Shown: one piece after another, positions 60,071 to 64,000 of the stretch
How the letters are laid out: each line of letters begins with the position of its first letter
Position numbering within the stretch: position 1 is the stretch's first letter
The notes under the pieces: generated by a model
The model's database searches: none
The model's input: only the letters and a program-made list of their open reading frames with translations
What the model was told of the DNA's origin: nothing
Made by a program: the position numbers and the translations under genes
DNA from: Pontixanthobacter rizhaonensis
GTDB lineage: Bacteria; Pseudomonadota; Alphaproteobacteria; Sphingomonadales; Sphingomonadaceae
Direction of reading: 5' to 3'
Assembly (NCBI RefSeq): GCF_012972675.1
Contig: NZ_JABCRE010000003.1
Coordinates: forward strand, 186,001-250,000
Length of the DNA stretch: 64,000 nucleotides

Positions 60071-62455
60071 CTAGAAATCGACATTCCATTTTAGTGCCAT
60101 TCCAGCGTCATCGGGGGCGGTGGTGATATGCCCTGGCTGACGACGGTAAAACAGACTGAGCGATGCCGCGCCGCCAAAGGCCGCGCCGCTCCAGGCGAGT
60201 TCACCCATGATCTCGCGCCCGTCGGGTGCCAAAGTTAGGAAGCGATCGCCGAAGATGGCGCTTTCCGTGCTGTAATCATACGCAATCGGCAAATTGAGCG
60301 TCAAACCGCCATTCACCACGCGCAAGGGCTGTGACAGGCGGAACCCAAGTGTATCCCCCGCACCGATAATATTCCGCCGCGATACATCAAACGACCAGGC
60401 TTGGCTTTGGAAATCAGATCCAGAAGCAACCAAACCCGCCTGCTTGGCGCGGGTAAACCCTTGACGAAATGACCCGCCAACACGCCAGTTAGCAGCAGGG
60501 GAATACGCCAAGTTTGCATCTAAAAACATGGTATCGGCCCCAGCCCCGCCAAAAGCTTCATGGAAGAATGCCCCCAGAATGGTCTCATCTTCTTGCATGA
60601 CGGTGGCGCTCAACGCCGTTTCCAACGAACCCAAACGGCGATCGACTGCGAAGCTGATGCTACTAACCGGGCGCTGCTCGCGCTGCCGTTCTTGCACGCC
60701 ATTCTCGATCCGGAACTGGCTCAGCAGGGCTTCGCCGCTTTCGGCGCTGAGCGTTAAACCCCAGCTTCCCACTTGCCGACGTACAGCAAGCGACGTGTCA
60801 CTGGTTGTATAGAATCCGGTATCTCCGATGGCCGAACGGGCGATCAGAAATGCCGGTCTACTCTGCCCCTGAAGCTGACCCACCAGGCCACTCGCGCTTT
60901 CTGCAAAGCCGAATGCCACATCGGTATCGGGTGATAGCTTCAAGGCTACTCTGGCAGCAATCACTCTGGCTTGTTCGGCCTCGATTGGTGATAATCTAAG
61001 CTGGTTCAACGGTGCGACACCGCGCCTGTCCCCGACCGTAAACGCCAGGGCGATTTCATCATTGCCCCCGCGTACCCGACGGCCCGAAGCCTCGACAACA
61101 CCCTGTAATCGTTGCTGCGACGCCGCCCCCCGCAACCGGCTGCCGGCATCATATGAATAGGCTCGCCCATATTGATCGGTGATAATAGTGTTGAGGGAGG
61201 CACCATCAAGCGCATCCCCCATCGGGGCCGAGCCAAATCCCGTATCATCGCCCAAGGCTAGCGGTGTGGTGGAACCGCCCAAAGTAGTGGCGTTTCCAGG
61301 TGCCAAGGCTGTAGCAATGTCCAAAATACCCGCGCCGAACACAGCATCTGTCCCAGCAGTACCGCCATCCCTAGCGCTATCCAGCAAGATCGAAACGATC
61401 TGATCACCGGTTAGATTGGGAAATGCCTGCGCCAGCAAGGCGGCGGCGCCAGAGACTTGCGGCGCAGAAAAACTAGTACCGGAAAAAAGGGTGATAAACT
61501 GATCGCCATTTGCTTCAGTCGTGACCCGTAATTCACCATCTTCATAAATGCAGCAAATTGCCTCGCCACGGGCTGAAATAAAGGAGGACGCTGAATTGCC
61601 CGCGCGATTGCTAAAGTCCGAGAACTCGCCGGCCTCGTCAACAGAGCCAACAATGATGACGTTTCCGCCACCTGCCGCGAGCAGACCAGAAGCAAACGGG
61701 TCGGGTTGATCAGGATCAATGCCCGCATCGGTAGAATCTCCATCGTTTCCCGCAGAAACAACAATGACAAGACCAGCCGCAGCAGCACGCGCAACCGCTT
61801 GGCGCAGAATAGATGTCGGCGCACCGCCACCCAAGCTCAAATTGACGACCGTCGCTCCAGACGCAACTGCTTGATCAACGCCGCGTGCAATATCACGGTC
61901 ATTAAACAAGCATCCATCAAGGGCATCGTCTGTATCTGTTGAACAAGAACCAGGCTCATCACTGCGCAGCGCCAAAATATCTGCATCAAATGCGATACCC
62001 AACGCACCCGCATTGTCGCGGGCACCTGCCGCTACCAACGCGACATTGGTTCCATGACTATCTTCCGCTTGCGCGGTTCCGTTGCCCGCCACCGACGTAG
62101 AGTCCACGTGAATCCTTCCGTCGAACTCCGGACTATCAAGGTCAATCCCAGTGTCGATAATCGCAATCAGAGAACCGGTTCCCGTAATACCACCTTCCCA
62201 AGCAGATACGGCATTGTGAAAATCCGGCCCTTCAGATCGCCGGAACTCAGCGGTGTCGAAGTTCGTCGCCGACGGAGGGGGTGGTGGGGGAGGAGGCGGC
62301 GGAGGTGGGGGAGGTGGGGGAGGCGGAGGTGGTACACTGATCGGCCCACCCATTGAACCACTGCTCCCCCCACCACCACAAGCTGACAGCAAAGCCAATG
62401 CGGCCAAGCAAGAAGCAATTTTAAATCCAATTTGGGCTGAACGCGGACCAACCAT
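60071..62455 (-). CDS. S8 subtilisin-type lipoprotein autotransporter (NalP-like)
   Basis: 794 residues from the ATG at 62455. Lipoprotein signal with LALLSAC (C26), a Gly/Ser stretch, then 20 consecutive prolines (about 41-60). The S8 protease triad follows: Asp in IAIIDTGIDLDSP, His in DSHGTNVALVA, Ser in LFSGTSFSAPQVSG. A linker leads to a C-terminal part of beta-strand character that ends in WNVDF, as in an autotransporter barrel. The NalP protease of Neisseria has the same lipoprotein-plus-subtilisin-plus-barrel plan. Expected at the cell surface, processing other surface proteins. A longer frame to 62527 is not a signal sequence. Confidence 0.88.
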   Translation of the reverse strand: MVGPRSAQIGFKIASCLAALALLSACGGGGSSGSMGGPISVPPPPPPPPPPPPPPPPPPPPSATNFDTAEFRRSEGPDFHNAVSAWEGGITGTGSLIAIIDTGIDLDSPEFDGRIHVDSTSVAGNGTAQAEDSHGTNVALVAAGARDNAGALGIAFDADILALRSDEPGSCSTDTDDALDGCLFNDRDIARGVDQAVASGATVVNLSLGGGAPTSILRQAVARAAAAGLVIVVSAGNDGDSTDAGIDPDQPDPFASGLLAAGGGNVIIVGSVDEAGEFSDFSNRAGNSASSFISARGEAICCIYEDGELRVTTEANGDQFITLFSGTSFSAPQVSGAAALLAQAFPNLTGDQIVSILLDSARDGGTAGTDAVFGAGILDIATALAPGNATTLGGSTTPLALGDDTGFGSAPMGDALDGASLNTIITDQYGRAYSYDAGSRLRGAASQQRLQGVVEASGRRVRGGNDEIALAFTVGDRRGVAPLNQLRLSPIEAEQARVIAARVALKLSPDTDVAFGFAESASGLVGQLQGQSRPAFLIARSAIGDTGFYTTSDTSLAVRRQVGSWGLTLSAESGEALLSQFRIENGVQERQREQRPVSSISFAVDRRLGSLETALSATVMQEDETILGAFFHEAFGGAGADTMFLDANLAYSPAANWRVGGSFRQGFTRAKQAGLVASGSDFQSQAWSFDVSRRNIIGAGDTLGFRLSQPLRVVNGGLTLNLPIAYDYSTESAIFGDRFLTLAPDGREIMGELAWSGAAFGGAASLSLFYRRQPGHITTAPDDAGMALKWNVDF

Positions 62456-62638
62456 GGTTTCTATCCTTATTGACCCACCCCTAAGCGATGCGAGCATAGG
62501 ATGAATTGCAGGCCCGGGTAAAGACATGGTTTCGCGGCAAAATTAACGGCCTGATTTCTGTTGCTTTTCTATCCGTACCGCTTGCCGCGCGATTGGTCCC
62601 CCGCTAGGCGCTGGGAAATTCTATTATCGGAGCCTGTG

Positions 62639-63478
62639 ATGACCACCACTCTTGAAAACACCATCAATGCTGCTTGGGAAGACCGTGCGAATGTCACGCA
62701 AGACAGTGCGGACGTTCGCGAAGCTGTGAACGCGGCGCTGGCAATGATTGACGATGGTAGCGCCCGAGTGGCTGAGCCCGATGGCAATGGCGGTTGGACA
62801 GTCAATCAATGGCTAAAGAAAGCCGTCCTGCTATCATTCCGCCTTAACGACAACGCTATTATCGATGGCGGTTCTGCCGGAGCGCCAGGGTTTGACAAGG
62901 TGCCATCCAAATTTGCAGGCTGGAGTGACGCACAATTCCGCGAAGCGGGTTTCCGCGTGGTTCCCGGTGCAATTGCCCGGCAAGGAAGCCACATTGGCAA
63001 GAATGTCGTTTTGATGCCGAGCTTTGTGAACATCGGGGCCTATGTTGGTGATGGGACCATGATCGACACATGGGCATCCGTCGGAAGCTGCGCCCAGATT
63101 GGCGAGGGATGTCATATCTCCGCAGGCGCTGGAATTGGCGGCGTGCTGGAACCCATGCAAGCGAACCCGACGATCATCGGTGATAATTGCTTTATCGGTG
63201 CACGCTCCGAAATTGTCGAAGGCGTGATCGTTGGTGAGGGAAGTGTGGTTGCGATGGGCGTGTTCATCACCCAATCGACCAAAATCGTAAACCGTGAAAC
63301 CGGCGAAATTCTAACCGGTCACATCCCGCCCTATAGTGTGGTTGTTCCAGGCGCCTTGCCTGGCAAACCGTTGCCAGACGGCACGCCTGGGCCATCGCTG
63401 GCATGTGCGGTAATTGTTAAAACAGTTGATGCACAAACCCGCTCAAAGACCGGAATTAACGAGCTGTTGCGCGACTAA
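62639..63478 (+). CDS. dapD: Tetrahydrodipicolinate N-succinyltransferase
   Basis: 279 residues from the ATG at 62639, with GGAG seven bases upstream; the frame extends upstream but the site decides. The left-handed beta-helix hexapeptide repeats are evident in [63 protein letters not shown], followed by [27 protein letters not shown]. It succinylates tetrahydrodipicolinate on the way to diaminopimelate and lysine. It stands divergent from the protease. Confidence 0.97.
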   Translation: MTTTLENTINAAWEDRANVTQDSADVREAVNAALAMIDDGSARVAEPDGNGGWTVNQWLKKAVLLSFRLNDNAIIDGGSAGAPGFDKVPSKFAGWSDAQFREAGFRVVPGAIARQGSHIGKNVVLMPSFVNIGAYVGDGTMIDTWASVGSCAQIGEGCHISAGAGIGGVLEPMQANPTIIGDNCFIGARSEIVEGVIVGEGSVVAMGVFITQSTKIVNRETGEILTGHIPPYSVVVPGALPGKPLPDGTPGPSLACAVIVKTVDAQTRSKTGINELLRD

Positions 63479-63553
63479 TCGCATAGCTTTCTCGGAACTG
63501 TTGCTCGCACAGTCCATTGGTTTTGTAACGCAACACCAAATGGGAAAGATTTT

Positions 63554-63706
63554 ATGCATAAAGAAGGCAACGAAATTCACGTAACCGAACAAGAGGCGAG
63601 TGCTGGTAAAAAAGACGGCGTCATGCGGTGGGTGCTCGGCATAAGCCTGACTGGGGCGGTGATCGCCATGTCGATCGTGTGGATTATCCCAGCGCTAACC
63701 TCGTAA
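63554..63706 (+). CDS. Small membrane protein, 50 residues
   Basis: An ATG frame of 50 codons: a charged N-terminus (MHKEGNEIHVTEQEASAGKKDG) and one hydrophobic helix (VLGISLTGAVIAMSIVWIIPAL) to the C-terminus. This is the layout of small single-span membrane proteins. Upstream GGGAAAG is a weak ribosome site. It is followed seven bases later by the DUF2945 gene start, suggesting co-expression. No family recognised. Confidence 0.65.
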   Translation: MHKEGNEIHVTEQEASAGKKDGVMRWVLGISLTGAVIAMSIVWIIPALTS

Positions 63707-63711
63707 GCAGC

Positions 63712-63942
63712 ATGGCGAATTCGAATAAGTTTCAGACGAACCAGTACGTGAAGTGGAACTGGGGTGACGGCGAAGGCACAGGTCAAATCGCCGAAAAGTT
63801 TGAACGCAGCGTGACGCGCACTTTGCAGGGGACGGAAGTCACCCGCAATGGCGACAGCGATGACCCTGCTTACCTCGTAACGCAAGACAGCGGAGATCAG
63901 GTGTTAAAGCTCGGGTCCGAACTGAAAGCGGCGAATGACTAG
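63712..63942 (+). CDS. DUF2945 / hypervirulence-associated TUDOR-like protein
   Basis: 76 residues from the ATG at 63712. FQTNQYVKWNWGDGEGTGQIAEKF at the start and VTRTLQGTEVTRNGDSDDPAYLVTQDSGDQVLKLGSEL match the small TUDOR-like domain (DUF2945) proteins found in many alphaproteobacteria and some fungi. Function is unknown; a nucleic-acid or protein-binding role is suggested for the fold. It follows the small membrane protein gene. Confidence 0.85.
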   Translation: MANSNKFQTNQYVKWNWGDGEGTGQIAEKFERSVTRTLQGTEVTRNGDSDDPAYLVTQDSGDQVLKLGSELKAAND

Positions 63943-64000
63943 CTTAGCCCAGACCCGCAGATAGTTTGCCGCGCTAGGGGATACGGGTTTCTATCGGTGG

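Overview
The window looks like chromosomal DNA of a sphingomonad alphaproteobacterium, probably near Erythrobacteraceae or Sphingomonadaceae. Signs of this are a TonB-dependent receptor of the Caulobacter/sphingomonad type, an alphaproteobacterial SspB, a RibB protein whose RibA half is degenerate, a complete ybgC-tolQRAB-pal cluster, his genes in alphaproteobacterial order, and many acyl-CoA dehydrogenases. Placement rests on gene content only; nothing was searched. Genes are densely packed on both strands, and I see no CRISPR array, transposase, prophage or rRNA. One tRNA is present.

Left part (1-16,100): the end of a TonB receptor, a response regulator with a degenerate receiver behind a giant DUF2339 membrane protein, a divergent TetR repressor with two clear operator-like palindromes, a flavin reductase divergent from an HTH-RibB-RibX fusion, then a beta-oxidation block. 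That block has two acyl-CoA dehydrogenases, a FadR-type GntR regulator, an alpha/beta hydrolase, an alpha-methylacyl-CoA racemase-type enzyme, an enoyl-CoA hydratase and a thiolase. A 14-bp motif shared by two divergent promoters suggests one regulator controls it.

Middle-left (16,100-31,000): a thioredoxin-reductase-like protein carrying a cyclic-nucleotide-binding domain lies downstream of a compact three-gene isoprenoid operon (geranylgeranyl-reductase-like enzyme, desaturase-like flavoprotein, trans-isoprenyl diphosphate synthase). I cannot match the operon to a named pathway, and it is the best candidate for something undescribed. A tRNA-Ser(GGA) with a duplicated 3' end and duplicated terminator follows. 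Then come a secreted cyclophilin, the Rsh (p)ppGpp enzyme, an LTA4-hydrolase-like aminopeptidase, a Rieske oxygenase with reversed domain order that overlaps hemF, and pdeM.

Middle-right (31,000-51,400): infC with a probable AUA start, a secreted DUF2341-like protein, a DASS transporter, a DNA/RNA endonuclease, a methionine-related PLP enzyme behind a structured leader, an ATP-grasp protein, an atypical SDR, a DnaJ-type protein, the tol-pal operon, the his operon with a small PEP-CTERM gene inside it, sspB and gmk.

Right part (51,400-64,000): a second lipid/CoA catabolism locus. It has a divergent promoter region, a probable heteromeric acyl-CoA dehydrogenase pair with an SDR on one side, and on the other an SDR, an MFS transporter and a split ACAD10/11-like pair (acyl-CoA dehydrogenase plus kinase) expected to act on hydroxyacyl-CoAs. 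A NalP-like lipoprotein subtilisin autotransporter, dapD and two small genes close the window.
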